A stretch of DNA of 64,000 nt from a virus, in the IMG/VR virus record IMGVR_UViG_3300030117_005585, positions 1-64,000 of that record; one strand, 5' to 3'. The translations under genes and the position numbers were made by a program. Positions 53,230-60,986 of the stretch are shown piece by piece. Every line of letters starts with the position of its first letter. Position 1 is the first letter of the stretch. Under the pieces are notes generated by a model that did not search any database, was not told the origin of the DNA, and saw only the letters and a program-made list of their open reading frames with translations.

Positions 53230-54005
53230 TACTTGGTTTCTCCAAAGAGTTCATCAAAAAGGTCTTGTGACTTAGAACTCAGTTTAGGTGATGGTTCAGA
53301 TTTCTTCTCTCCGTTAACCGCTTTCTTCATATTCGTAGTAAGGTTTGTATTATAGTCTTCATCTGCTCGTTTCCATTCGTCACCTTCGATGTGTGTTGCC
53401 ATCATATCGGCTTGATGAAGTATGTATGCTATATTGGATTTCAACGCCCAATCAGGATTGTAACTAAGGTAGTAGGTTTTATTTGCTTCCTCATACAAAC
53501 CATCAGTTAAACGTAATCCGATATATTCCCATTGTGTCATTGGAATACCGAAGTGATTTAAAAGAAAAATAGCTCGGTCGGTAACAGACATATATTGAAG
53601 TTTCGGATTGTGTTTGAATATCTCACCTCTATTCTTACGATGCCATTCGGAGTCTTGTGGTATATAATAATCTTCATCTAAATCACCAACCTTACCTAAG
53701 TCGTGATGCATAGCAGCGAAGATAAGTTCCTCATCGGTGAAGTTGATGGTGGCTCCATTTTTCTCCCACAGCTCTTTGATTTGAAGAGCTGAATCAACTA
53801 CATGCAACACATGCTCTACATAACCACCTACCATAGCATTGTGATAAGCTGCCTTACCACTGGCTGGTGCTACTGACATTCTATCTTCAAAGTAGACATA
53901 CATAGTCTTAAGCTTTTTTAATCTATCTCCTTCGAATGTATCTTCTATAAGTTTCATTAACTTATTCCAATTCTCTACTATTTGTTGTTCTGAAAGTTGT
54001 TTCAT
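53229..54005 (-). CDS. HD-domain phosphohydrolase
   Basis: This 258-residue protein has HD-domain metal ligands: GGYVEHVLHV (first His), AAMHHDLGKVGD (HD ~108-109) and a late Asp in 'AYILHQADMMATHIEGDEW'. HD enzymes hydrolyse phosphate esters such as nucleotides, cyclic dinucleotides or RNA ends. The sequence alone does not reveal the substrate. A C-terminal Ser/Lys linker and the short tail 'SKSQDLFDELFGE' may be a partner-binding peptide. It overlaps neighbours by 1-4 bases in the gp55 operon. Confidence 0.75.
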   Translation of the reverse strand: MKQLSEQQIVENWNKLMKLIEDTFEGDRLKKLKTMYVYFEDRMSVAPASGKAAYHNAMVGGYVEHVLHVVDSALQIKELWEKNGATINFTDEELIFAAMHHDLGKVGDLDEDYYIPQDSEWHRKNRGEIFKHNPKLQYMSVTDRAIFLLNHFGIPMTQWEYIGLRLTDGLYEEANKTYYLSYNPDWALKSNIAYILHQADMMATHIEGDEWKRADEDYNTNLTTNMKKAVNGEKKSEPSPKLSSKSQDLFDELFGETK

Positions 54006-54322
54006 CTTATTCTCCTAAAAGTATTTTTTACTAATTTAAATGGATATCTTCCTGGCACATAGCCGTTTGTTTTTTTGTTCCAATTAAGCATTTCTTTTTT
54101 GATTTTTTTACCCCAACCAATATATTCTAGTTCTTCTTTGGGTTGAAACTCCCACCATTGTGTTTCTATATCCTTAGCATCATTTAATATATTAAGCATC
54201 GCCACAGCTTTACTACCTATCTTACTTACTAAGTAAGCAGCATCTTCTTCGTTTGAAGCATAATATACTTCTTTATCTTCCTTAAAAGCCTCAGGTGTCC
54301 AACTCACAATGTATGGTTTCAT
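54002..54322 (-). CDS. Unrecognised small protein
   Basis: This 106-residue basic alpha/beta protein (MKPYIVSWTPEAFKEDKEVY...) is coupled to the HD gene by an ATGA overlap and begins right after the glycosyltransferase stop. The segment 'YASNEEDAAYLVSKIGSKAV' resembles small nucleic-acid-related folds, but no family can be assigned. Confidence 0.6.
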   Translation of the reverse strand: MKPYIVSWTPEAFKEDKEVYYASNEEDAAYLVSKIGSKAVAMLNILNDAKDIETQWWEFQPKEELEYIGWGKKIKKEMLNWNKKTNGYVPGRYPFKLVKNTFRRIR

Positions 54323-55660
54323 TTATCTAACCTCATAACCGCTTTTTGTTAATTTAATTGTTGGTTCTTCTCTAAGTCTATTTCTATAGATGTCAAAAGG
54401 TATTCCTCTACCCCAACCAAGATAATCCATAATTTGTTCTTTAGTTACCGAGCCAACTTTGTGAATGTAATTTAATATTTTGTTATAACCATCTGTATCT
54501 TTTTTTACTTTTTTGAATTTCTCTTCCGCTCTTACAAAATGACTATTATACTTTTTTATAATATTTTCCCACGAGTTTTCTTTTCCTAATTCTATACACC
54601 TATTGGAATATTCTTCTCTTAGATTTTCGTTATCTAACATCATATTCATCTTCTTTAGAAACTCTTCATCTTTATCAAAATAAATACCAGCATTCTCAGC
54701 ATACTGTGAATAGTAGTCAGCATTGTAGAATATATAAGGTACACCAACTGCCATACCATCAGAAGCAGAGTTAGCCCAACCCGTATGGTGTGATTGTCCA
54801 CACACACCAACCCAACATTTAGATAACTCTGTAAAGTAACCTTGTCTATCAAATTTTTTATTGTAGATATACTCTCTATCTATTGAGTCTGATAAAGGAA
54901 CCCATGCCGTAAAGTCTTTTCTCTGTTCCCATAATTTATCAATCTGTTGTAGAAACCAAGGATAACTTTTATAACTATTAGCCCTATGATTCCAAACTAT
55001 TATCTTTGGTTCTTTTTGTGGTTTCTTTCGTGGGCCTTCTACATTATCCCAACCACGTGGTAGTGGTTCTATCTTATCTTTCAATATCTCCACATCACTA
55101 TCTGGCAAGCAAGTCGGTGCGTTCTCTATTATAGTATCTTTCACTGCTTGTGAGTTAACACCACAACTGTTCATAGACATCAAACCAGCATAGTGCTGTC
55201 TAAGTAAACTAGCTTCATAACCAGTAGTCTTTGGTATTTCTATATATGCATCGTAACCAAATATTACAGGTCTGCAGTTAGTCAAATTTCTAAAATGATT
55301 CTCCAACTGTAATGTATGTTCTGGCAAATATGTATATAAAAAATCCCAATCTTTAGTTTTGAAATCAGTTATTTTAGATAACTGATAAGTATCAAAATGT
55401 TGTCTCATCTCATTTGGATATGTAGGTTGTTTGTAGATAATCTGTTCAGTATTTTCATATTGAAAGCCTGGCATAATTTCAGGAGTTAATACTACAAAAA
55501 ATATATCCGGCCTTAACTTTGTTAAATGTTTTAAAATGTTAGACATTATTATGTAGTAACTATCCTTAGTAAAATCTTTTTGAAAGGTTATATTAGGATA
55601 AACTAAACATCTAAAAGGATATTCTCTATCCTCATCGGTATCTTGAAAGAAGTTGTTCAT
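54323..55660 (-). CDS. GT-B glycosyltransferase with winged-helix-like C-terminus
   Basis: This 445-residue protein has two Rossmann-like halves. The second half has a donor-site pattern: PKIIVWNHRANSYKSYPWFL, then 'FTELSKCWVGVCGQSHHTGW' and SASDGMAVGVPYIFYNADYY, as in GT4-type enzymes. The last ~55 residues (ILNYIHKVGSVTKEQIMDYL...) look like a winged helix, which suggests DNA binding. Phage GT-B enzymes often glycosylate modified bases in phage DNA. No hydroxymethylase is visible in the window. It starts one base into the ParB-like gene's stop, and the three genes to 58.1 kb look like one unit. A wall-glycan role is an alternative. Confidence 0.7.
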   Translation of the reverse strand: MNNFFQDTDEDREYPFRCLVYPNITFQKDFTKDSYYIIMSNILKHLTKLRPDIFFVVLTPEIMPGFQYENTEQIIYKQPTYPNEMRQHFDTYQLSKITDFKTKDWDFLYTYLPEHTLQLENHFRNLTNCRPVIFGYDAYIEIPKTTGYEASLLRQHYAGLMSMNSCGVNSQAVKDTIIENAPTCLPDSDVEILKDKIEPLPRGWDNVEGPRKKPQKEPKIIVWNHRANSYKSYPWFLQQIDKLWEQRKDFTAWVPLSDSIDREYIYNKKFDRQGYFTELSKCWVGVCGQSHHTGWANSASDGMAVGVPYIFYNADYYSQYAENAGIYFDKDEEFLKKMNMMLDNENLREEYSNRCIELGKENSWENIIKKYNSHFVRAEEKFKKVKKDTDGYNKILNYIHKVGSVTKEQIMDYLGWGRGIPFDIYRNRLREEPTIKLTKSGYEVR

Positions 55661-56928
55661 TATTTAATTTCGAGAGGATTTTTAGAATTTATAACTACTT
55701 TACCACTTGACTTTTCATACCATTCTCCAACTAAAATTTTAGATGTTGGATTATGATATAAAGCAGGCAAACCCATTTTACAACCTCTCCATTTTCCACC
55801 GACAGGTCTCCAATCTTCTTTTTTTACATATGCTAAAATTACTACTACTCTATCAACATTATCTTCATAACCAATAAATACTGTCCAAGCATCTCTTTCA
55901 GTATCAGCGCCTGTTGAAAATTTGGTTAGAGAGGGGTTATCAGTAATTTTACTTGCTTTAATTTCCATAGAATCGAAAAACAGAGGAAAGAACCAATCTG
56001 GATCATTTACTGATGTTGATGTTTCAACTTTTAAATTAGGGTTTACCATCTCTATACATTCCCCACCAATAATCATAAATTGGTCGGATACTAATCCACT
56101 TCTTGTTTTTGTTTCAAGTTTTGGGCCAGGTGTAATAATTTTCTTCTTACCATTGTGAGCCAATCCAATTTCTATTTTATCATGTTGATGAATATAATTT
56201 CTAACAGCAATACAAGTCATTAAAGCCATTTCTGTAGTATATATACTCTCAAAATCAGTATTTCCTTGATATTGTGGAGTATTAACTTTTTTTGGAGTTG
56301 GTGGAAATAACAAATCAAAAGCTTTTGAATATTTCATACCATCATCTATTTTTTTTAAATATGTCTGCCCCTGATTATGTTTACCAATTCTCCAAAGCTT
56401 TTTTATATAAGTCAAAGATTTATTAGAATCATCTTTCCATAAATAGTCATAAATTGATTCAATATTTATTTTATCTTTTCCTTTTACTAATCTCATTTTT
56501 TCATGTACTAACTTTATCTGATTAAAAGTTCTAACTGCACTGTCTTTACGAACTCTTGAAGCTGCTTCCAACACTTGAATTGCATTTAAAGGATCGCTTA
56601 AATCTAAGTCAGTTTCATATTCAGTAATCTTCATCCAATTATGATCTTCGCCGGTATCCTTATCAATACCATTATGAAAACTATCTCTTGTTTCTTTCTT
56701 CTCAAACCACCTAGTATGGCCAGAAACCACAGTTCCAGCAGGATAAGGACCATTTTTCTTTTTCAAAACTGATGGTGGATGTATTAAACCAACTCCATTG
56801 TCAATTGTTTCTGATATATGTTGCGTATCATACTCATTACTTTGCCAATCGTCATTCAATGCGTGTTTCTTTAGAGAATCTATATGTGCATATAAAACAC
56901 CGTCTATAACTTTTGTTTCGTATTTCAT
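55660..56928 (-). CDS. ParB-like domain protein with possible PD-(D/E)XK region
   Basis: This 422-residue protein begins with a ParB/Srx-type domain (~1-80): 'HIDSLKKHALNDDWQSNEYD', a 'IHPPSVLKK' strand, and the box VVSGHTRWFEKKE (~68-79), equivalent to the GERR motif. The centre is helical. The C-terminal ~170 residues have a nuclease-like order, with an acidic strand followed by DSMEIKAS (~316-324) and 'AWTVFIGYEDNVDRVVVILA'. That could be a PD-(D/E)XK core with E-x-K, as in restriction enzymes. If so it may read DNA and cut it. Lying between the glycosyltransferase and DUF4338-like genes, it fits a DNA-modification or discrimination unit. The nuclease call is tentative. Confidence 0.55.
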   Translation of the reverse strand: MKYETKVIDGVLYAHIDSLKKHALNDDWQSNEYDTQHISETIDNGVGLIHPPSVLKKKNGPYPAGTVVSGHTRWFEKKETRDSFHNGIDKDTGEDHNWMKITEYETDLDLSDPLNAIQVLEAASRVRKDSAVRTFNQIKLVHEKMRLVKGKDKINIESIYDYLWKDDSNKSLTYIKKLWRIGKHNQGQTYLKKIDDGMKYSKAFDLLFPPTPKKVNTPQYQGNTDFESIYTTEMALMTCIAVRNYIHQHDKIEIGLAHNGKKKIITPGPKLETKTRSGLVSDQFMIIGGECIEMVNPNLKVETSTSVNDPDWFFPLFFDSMEIKASKITDNPSLTKFSTGADTERDAWTVFIGYEDNVDRVVVILAYVKKEDWRPVGGKWRGCKMGLPALYHNPTSKILVGEWYEKSSGKVVINSKNPLEIK

Positions 56929-56949
56929 TTATTATTTCCTAATTGTTAA

Positions 56950-58143
56950 TTATCTACCTACTTCTGATAGGTACATTTCTTTAGTTTCTTCCCAAGTCTT
57001 TCCTACGATATCTCCGTAGAAAAGTTTTTCAGGCTTCAATCTATTTTCGTCAAATAATTTACTGTATCTTCTGATAGCTTTAGGTTTCCACCAATTAATA
57101 ATGTAATCGCTATCATCACTATACTTTTTCTTCATCTTCAAATCTTTTTCTTCTATCTCTCCACGCAAAAACTCTCTACCATTTTCATATATGTCAGCGT
57201 AGAAGATACCTCTTTTAAATCCATGTTGGTAATCAGAACCCTTCACACCAACTGCTTTAAAAATCATATTAATTGTTTTTTGTTTCACACCTGTAGGAGG
57301 ACCGGCAACCCCTTCTTTTTGAGTAGTTTGTCTAAGGTACTCATCTTTTTGGTTTTCTTTCAACCACTGATGCCATACATCATAAGTGGAATCATCAGGC
57401 TTCAGTGCTATTCTACCTTTAGACTCACCAAGTGTTTTCCAAAGTGGAATACTGTTATACATTGAGTGTATGCCGTATAGGGATGTGGTTGATGCTCCTA
57501 CTAAGGTCTGACCATAAGTCTCTTTCCAAGCATCTCTAACTACTGATGATGTTACGAAACAAGCCACCAACTTACCACCTAAGAAATTGAATCCCAATGG
57601 TTGAGCACAACATATCGTTGTACCTATGGAAGTATATTTAAGTTTACCATCTTTAAATTTATTTTCTTTTGTCCATCCAATATAGTTATCTCTGGCACCT
57701 AATGAAGTAACATCTGAACCCATACAAACAATTCCTAATATTTTGCCAGTTACTTTATCTTTCAAATAAAACTTTAGGTTTCTGCCAGGGTTAGCAGTAA
57801 ACTCCATAGTGTGAATCAACCTACGAACTAATGTCCACTCTTCATTGTGTTTAGCATTACCTTGTTCTGTCATTTCTAAGTAAGGTTCTAATGCTTCGAT
57901 TTCTTTTATGGTTTGTTCTTTATTATTTATATCAGTAGGTGTCCAAATAGACTTTTCTATCTTAGAGAACTGAGTTGCTTTCTGAGTCATAGAGTAAACA
58001 TCAGCATTAAACTCTTGCCATTTCTTATATAGTGTTTGTTCTTGTACAGACATAGACTTTAGAAAGTCTAAGTTATCGATAAACTTCTTGCGTTCAGCTT
58101 CGAAGTCAAATTGTGGCTCGTCAAAAAAATTGTTAAAACCCAT
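56950..58143 (-). CDS. DUF4338/DruA-like protein, possible DNA-modifying GNAT-type enzyme
   Basis: This 397-residue protein has a core (~115-245) that resembles DUF4338, the family of Druantia DruA. It includes GRNLKFYLKDKVTGKILGIV, then 'SLGARDNYIGW', a 'YTSIGTTICCAQPLGFNFLG' block and 'LVGASTTSLYGIHSMYNSIP', ending 'LWKTLGESKGR'. These match the ARDxxIGW, long helix and 'xxYxAANWxxLGxTxGR' steps of that family by eye. Related Mom-type proteins modify adenine in phage DNA. Here a role in phage DNA modification or in counter-defence is possible. It heads the three-gene block, 51 bases downstream of tRNA-Gly. Confidence 0.5.
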   Translation of the reverse strand: MGFNNFFDEPQFDFEAERKKFIDNLDFLKSMSVQEQTLYKKWQEFNADVYSMTQKATQFSKIEKSIWTPTDINNKEQTIKEIEALEPYLEMTEQGNAKHNEEWTLVRRLIHTMEFTANPGRNLKFYLKDKVTGKILGIVCMGSDVTSLGARDNYIGWTKENKFKDGKLKYTSIGTTICCAQPLGFNFLGGKLVACFVTSSVVRDAWKETYGQTLVGASTTSLYGIHSMYNSIPLWKTLGESKGRIALKPDDSTYDVWHQWLKENQKDEYLRQTTQKEGVAGPPTGVKQKTINMIFKAVGVKGSDYQHGFKRGIFYADIYENGREFLRGEIEEKDLKMKKKYSDDSDYIINWWKPKAIRRYSKLFDENRLKPEKLFYGDIVGKTWEETKEMYLSEVGR

Positions 58144-58195
58144 TTTAATTCCTGTTAATTTTCAATAGTTAAATAGCCTAGCTGGCCAAAAGTTG

Positions 58196-58267
58196 AGCGG
58201 AGGGTAGGAGTCGAACCTACATCTCTTCTTTGGAAAAGAAGTGTGTTTCCTATAACACTTCCCCCGC
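58196..58267 (-). tRNA. tRNA-Gly, anticodon UCC
   Basis: 72 bases fold as a full cloverleaf: acceptor GCGGGGG/CCTCCGC with one G-T pair, D stem GTGT/ACAC, anticodon stem CTTCT/AGAAG with loop TTTCCAA (anticodon TCC), and T arm GTAGG TTCGACT CCTAC. CCA is not encoded. It reads GGA and is wobble-capable for other Gly codons. It sits between the acidic protein gene and the DUF4338-like gene and matches the AT-rich, GGA-using coding style. Confidence 0.93.
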
Positions 58268-58320
58268 AATAATATATATATTTAAATTTCACCAAATACA
58301 AATATTTTTTCAACAACCCA

Positions 58321-58554
58321 CTAAACAAGTGGGTCGTTGAATGTATCATAGTCTTCAGAATCGAAGGAAGAACTCTCATAGTACCCAGCAGGCACATCAA
58401 GTACTTCATCCAACGAATCCATACCATCATCATAGTCTGATATCCCTGTGAGGGAATCATCAGGACCAATGACAGGTACATCAATGATTTTGTCAAGACC
58501 GAAGTCTTTGAGTTGATTATCATCTACGATGAAATCATTTACATCTATTTTCAT
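58321..58554 (-). CDS. Small acidic protein
   Basis: This 77-residue acidic protein (MKIDVNDFIVDDNQLKDFGL...) is Asp-rich and probably compact, without known motif. It has an AAAGGA ribosome site. Such DNA-mimic-like acidic proteins are common among phage early genes and may inhibit a host DNA-binding protein. That is only a composition-based idea. Confidence 0.6.
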   Translation of the reverse strand: MKIDVNDFIVDDNQLKDFGLDKIIDVPVIGPDDSLTGISDYDDGMDSLDEVLDVPAGYYESSSFDSEDYDTFNDPLV

Positions 58555-58572
58555 TTTCTGTTTTCCTTTACT

Positions 58573-58917
58573 TTAGTTGTTGTTTAAAACTTTGTTAAAA
58601 AATTCATCTTTAGTAATACCAAGTCTACCTTTGGTGTTTCTACCCCAAGCATACTCATTCTTCAGTTGTTTGTTAGCCAACACTTTAGTCCAAAACTCAG
58701 TAGTTGGATTCTCACAAATAAACTCATAGTTTTTGAGAAATCTATCAACAGCACCTTTTCTGAAAAAGTACATTCTTTCATTTCTGAGATTCAGTGTAGT
58801 AGTGCTTAATTTCAAACCAAAATAACCAATCTCAGCTCTAACCATATGGGTAGTGCCGGTTTTTTTATTTACCCAATAAGTGTAGGTATTTTCATTTTTG
58901 AATTTTCCGAAGTTCAT
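58573..58917 (-). CDS. Early small protein under conserved leader
   Basis: This 114-residue basic protein starts MNFGKFKNENTYTYWVNKKT. A longer reading from 58,938 runs through the conserved leader and has no good ribosome site. ATG at 58917 has AAAGGA at the right spacing. The C-terminal 'AWGRNTKGRLGITKDEFFNK' looks DNA- or RNA-associated. It belongs to the leader-controlled set with the genes at 59,527 and 63,496. Function unknown. Confidence 0.65.
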   Translation of the reverse strand: MNFGKFKNENTYTYWVNKKTGTTHMVRAEIGYFGLKLSTTTLNLRNERMYFFRKGAVDRFLKNYEFICENPTTEFWTKVLANKQLKNEYAWGRNTKGRLGITKDEFFNKVLNNN

Positions 58918-58974
58918 TGTTTTTCCTTTATTTCTCATATGTAAAGCTACGAAGAATTTTGCTAATATACAAGG
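58918..58974 (-). promoter_or_regulatory. Conserved leader, copy 1
   Basis: The coding strand carries CCTTGTATATTAGCAAAA, then TTCTTCGTAGCTTTA, ending in AAAGGA before the ATG. It is repeated at 59,806 and 63,853 with few changes. TATATT may be a -10 box. See the copies for the shared parts. Confidence 0.7.
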
Positions 58975-59001
58975 ATTATTTCTAGTTTTTTTGATCTTTT
59001 T

Positions 59002-59514
59002 TTAGAAATCACCTGGCGCTACCTGAAATGTATTTAGTCCTAAATCTCTCCACATTTTGACAACTTTATCTCTGTCATCTACAACAAGAAATACATCATC
59101 AATATCTACAAAAGCATCTAACATTTTTCTTTTCAAAATTTCATCAGGTGCGAATCTCCAATTTGAAACTGCGGGATTACCGGCAGCTACAGGAAAATCA
59201 TCCTTCTGATATTTGTCTGGTCTCATAACCAATAAGTCGTAAGGTACATCATTCCACTCTAACCATTCTTTTGTCCTATCAAACATTCTATCATTTCTGC
59301 CTGAAAATATAACAATCTTAAATCCATCTTGTTTGAACAACTGAGCCATTTTTATTACTGGCTCATTTGGTTCATCGAATGCTATATGGGCTGGATTGAA
59401 AAACTCATTCCAATTCATCTTACCATTTTTACCCATTTTGAGTGCATGGTCTCTTCGTCTATCTATGTTAGCCAGAGTACCATCTAAATCGAATATGACT
59501 GTATTTTTGTCCAT
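59002..59514 (-). CDS. HAD-family 3'-phosphatase-like (Pnk phosphatase domain)
   Basis: This 170-residue protein has HAD motif I FDLDGTLAN (~8-16), motif II VIFSGRND (~68-75) and motif IV VVDDRDKVVKMWRDLGL. The ending QVAPGDF matches the C-terminal phosphatase domain of T4 polynucleotide kinase. The N-terminal kinase P-loop is absent, so it would act only as a 3'-phosphatase, possibly on RNA ends in tRNA repair with a separate ligase. The ligase-like domain at 20 kb is a possible partner. It lies within the host-takeover region. Confidence 0.8.
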   Translation of the reverse strand: MDKNTVIFDLDGTLANIDRRRDHALKMGKNGKMNWNEFFNPAHIAFDEPNEPVIKMAQLFKQDGFKIVIFSGRNDRMFDRTKEWLEWNDVPYDLLVMRPDKYQKDDFPVAAGNPAVSNWRFAPDEILKRKMLDAFVDIDDVFLVVDDRDKVVKMWRDLGLNTFQVAPGDF

Positions 59515-59526
59515 TTGAATTATTCC

Positions 59527-59805
59527 CTATTTAAAAGGATTAACCATAGTTAAATCTGCTCCAACCCAACCTTTAGATTCAGAGTAAACCATTTTAAACC
59601 TACGACCTAAACCACTAACATCCTTAGATACTCTAACGACATCGTAATTTTTGTTCCATTTATCACTGAACATTCTTTTCATAACTTTGGTGATATACCA
59701 AGATTTGCTTGTATCGTCAGTAGTGACATGATCTGTAAAACTCATAGTTTTACCATTGACTTTATTTCTCATTAAAAACCTAAATGATTCCATTTTTAAT
59801 CTCAT
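59527..59805 (-). CDS. Early small protein under conserved leader
   Basis: This 92-residue basic protein begins MRLKMESFRFLMRNKVNGKT. ATG at 59805 has AAAGGA just upstream. Trp and aromatic residues are frequent. It has the second leader copy. No family was recognised, but its shared leader with two other genes suggests common early control. Confidence 0.65.
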   Translation of the reverse strand: MRLKMESFRFLMRNKVNGKTMSFTDHVTTDDTSKSWYITKVMKRMFSDKWNKNYDVVRVSKDVSGLGRRFKMVYSESKGWVGADLTMVNPFK

Positions 59806-59870
59806 TGTAATTCCTTTATTTTTCTTACCTAAAGCTACGAAGAATTTTGCTAAGATACAAGGAAAAGATC
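59806..59870 (-). promoter_or_regulatory. Conserved leader, copy 2
   Basis: The element GATCTTTTCCTTGTATCTTA, then GCAAAATTCTTCGTAGCTTT and AAAGGAATTACA lies before the ATG. A TTGACT box sits further upstream. The conserved core runs about 55 bases. Confidence 0.7.
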
Positions 59871-59883
59871 AAAAAAAGTCAAA

Positions 59884-60312
59884 TTATTTTTGTGGTTTTA
59901 CTAATAAATTTTCTATTATTTCATTTAGAGCTTTGAATGATGTAACTACGCTTTCAGTACCAGTCGTAAATGCTGGTTCTAAGGGAGCGCCAGATGCTGC
60001 TACAGATGACGTAATCGTAGATGTAATAGCAGTAGAAACACTTGTTGCTAATGTTATAGCAGCGTTCACAGATTGTATAGATATTATAAACGGTGGAGTT
60101 GTAATGGCAACCGGCGGTAAACCAATAGGCGGTGGTAGTAACATTCGAGCTAACTGAAGATTTACTTCTGTTAAGTTAGCTACCGCTGGGGCAATCTGAG
60201 TTGCATAAGCAGGTCCTGATGCTTTGACTGCATTATTATCTGCCACACTAGTTCCACTTTTAGAAGCATCTAATGCTTTTTCGGCTGATTCTAATAGTTT
60301 TGTTTTTGCCAT
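59884..60312 (-). CDS. Ala/Ser/Thr-rich small protein downstream of tmRNA
   Basis: This 142-residue protein starts MAKTKLLESAEKALDASKSG at 60,312, with AGGA before the ATG. It has an Ala/Thr/Ser/Pro-rich centre with weakly hydrophobic stretches (PPFIISIQSVNAAITLATSV). An in-frame upstream extension falls entirely in the tmRNA 3' end and is not real. The gene begins 17 bases after the tmRNA end, so it is probably co-transcribed with tmRNA. The composition suggests a virion-associated or membrane protein, but no family is clear. Confidence 0.6.
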   Translation of the reverse strand: MAKTKLLESAEKALDASKSGTSVADNNAVKASGPAYATQIAPAVANLTEVNLQLARMLLPPPIGLPPVAITTPPFIISIQSVNAAITLATSVSTAITSTITSSVAASGAPLEPAFTTGTESVVTSFKALNEIIENLLVKPQK

Positions 60313-60329
60313 TTTTTTCCTAAAGGTTG

Positions 60330-60738
60330 TGGAGCTGAGGGGAGTCGAACCCCTGTCCAAGTAGTTTTCTTCAATAAGTCATTTACAGCTTAGCTGGTTT
60401 CCATCGGTAGAAACCAGCAAACAACCATGTGGATTCCTTTTACTCAGAACATACCCTTTAACTGATATACTTTATACTCGCATATTAGAGTTGGTGTCTA
60501 ACTCATTTTATGACCGAGTGTTAGACAACTCAGTAACTTATGCAGCGTATGCGTAAGTTGGTTGGTCTTGATTATAAGCAACCATAGGTGAGTAATCATA
60601 CTCAGCTAAATGCCAATCAATTACCAACCCGTCTAGCGATTCATCGCCAATTAGGTTAGTTGAGTTTTATTTAAGAGTCTACTCAAACTCTGCTGCACTT
60701 AATTGTCAAATAACACCTGTCGAAACCATTACAGCCCC
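60330..60738 (-). ncRNA. ssrA: One-piece tmRNA
   Basis: The 5' end GGGGCTGTAATGGTTTCGAC and the 3' end 'GGACAGGGGTTCGACTCCCC' plus TCAGCTCCA are the conserved tmRNA ends. They form the acceptor stem GGGGCTG/CAGCTCC and T arm. The 409-base molecule has a PK1-like pseudoknot (GAGT/ACTC and TTGAGT/ACTCAA) near bases 50-80. A tag reading frame ends GCA TAC GCT GCA TAA, peptide ...TYAYAA, and further hairpins (TGTCTAAC/GTTAGACA and CTGGTTTC/GAAACCAG) follow. CCA is not encoded. It rescues stalled ribosomes by trans-translation and tags proteins for proteolysis. The tag frame is open for 36 codons from the PK1 end. The true resume codon is uncertain. Confidence 0.93.
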
Positions 60739-60785
60739 AAATTTTTCACTATCATCACTATCACATTTTTTTGTGTGTGTCAAGT
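60739..60785 (-). promoter_or_regulatory. Sigma70-like promoter for tmRNA
   Basis: TTGACA (60,783-60,778), a 17-base spacer and extended -10 TGATAGTGA (60,763-60,755) on the minus strand. The predicted start is about ten bases before the mature tmRNA 5' end. The same layout with 16-base spacing occurs at 63,970-63,997. Confidence 0.65.
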
Positions 60786-60792
60786 ATTTTTT

Positions 60793-60954
60793 TCAATCTT
60801 TATCGTCTGCGCCTTTCCACCAATCCTCATCTTCTCTATATTGTTCAAAAACATCATCATCGCTTAAGTAAGCTATCACTTCTCTAACTAATTCCCAATC
60901 TTCTTTTTCAATAGCTTCTTTTAACGTCTCTTTCATCCAATCTAAGTCTAACAT
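60793..60954 (-). CDS. Small acidic helical protein
   Basis: This 53-residue acidic helical protein (MLDLDWMKETLKEAIEKEDW...) ends WWKGADDKD. GGAG sits 7 bases before its ATG, and it lies between the membrane gene and the tmRNA promoter. It is short and Trp-rich. A host-inhibitor or small regulator is possible but not shown. Confidence 0.65.
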   Translation of the reverse strand: MLDLDWMKETLKEAIEKEDWELVREVIAYLSDDDVFEQYREDEDWWKGADDKD

Positions 60955-60975
60955 AATTAACTCCAAATGTTCTGA

Positions 60976-60984
60976 TATAAATAG
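60976..60984 (-). promoter_or_regulatory. AT-rich recurring element before 53-residue gene
   Basis: CTATTTATATCAGAAC on the coding strand lies 22 bases before the small acidic gene. It is the only copy found in the right-end region and the weakest match. Confidence 0.3.
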
Positions 60985-60986
60985 TG

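Noticed and set aside
58155-58523. Minus-strand 122-codon frame across tRNA-Gly
   Set aside because: It overlaps the tRNA and the better-supported acidic gene in another frame.
59756-60157. Plus-strand 133-codon frame
   Set aside because: Antisense to the conserved leader and the Ala-rich gene; no start signals.
60313-60360. N-terminal extension of the 142-residue protein
   Set aside because: The extra 16 codons are the tmRNA T arm and acceptor; AGGA supports the internal ATG at 60,312.
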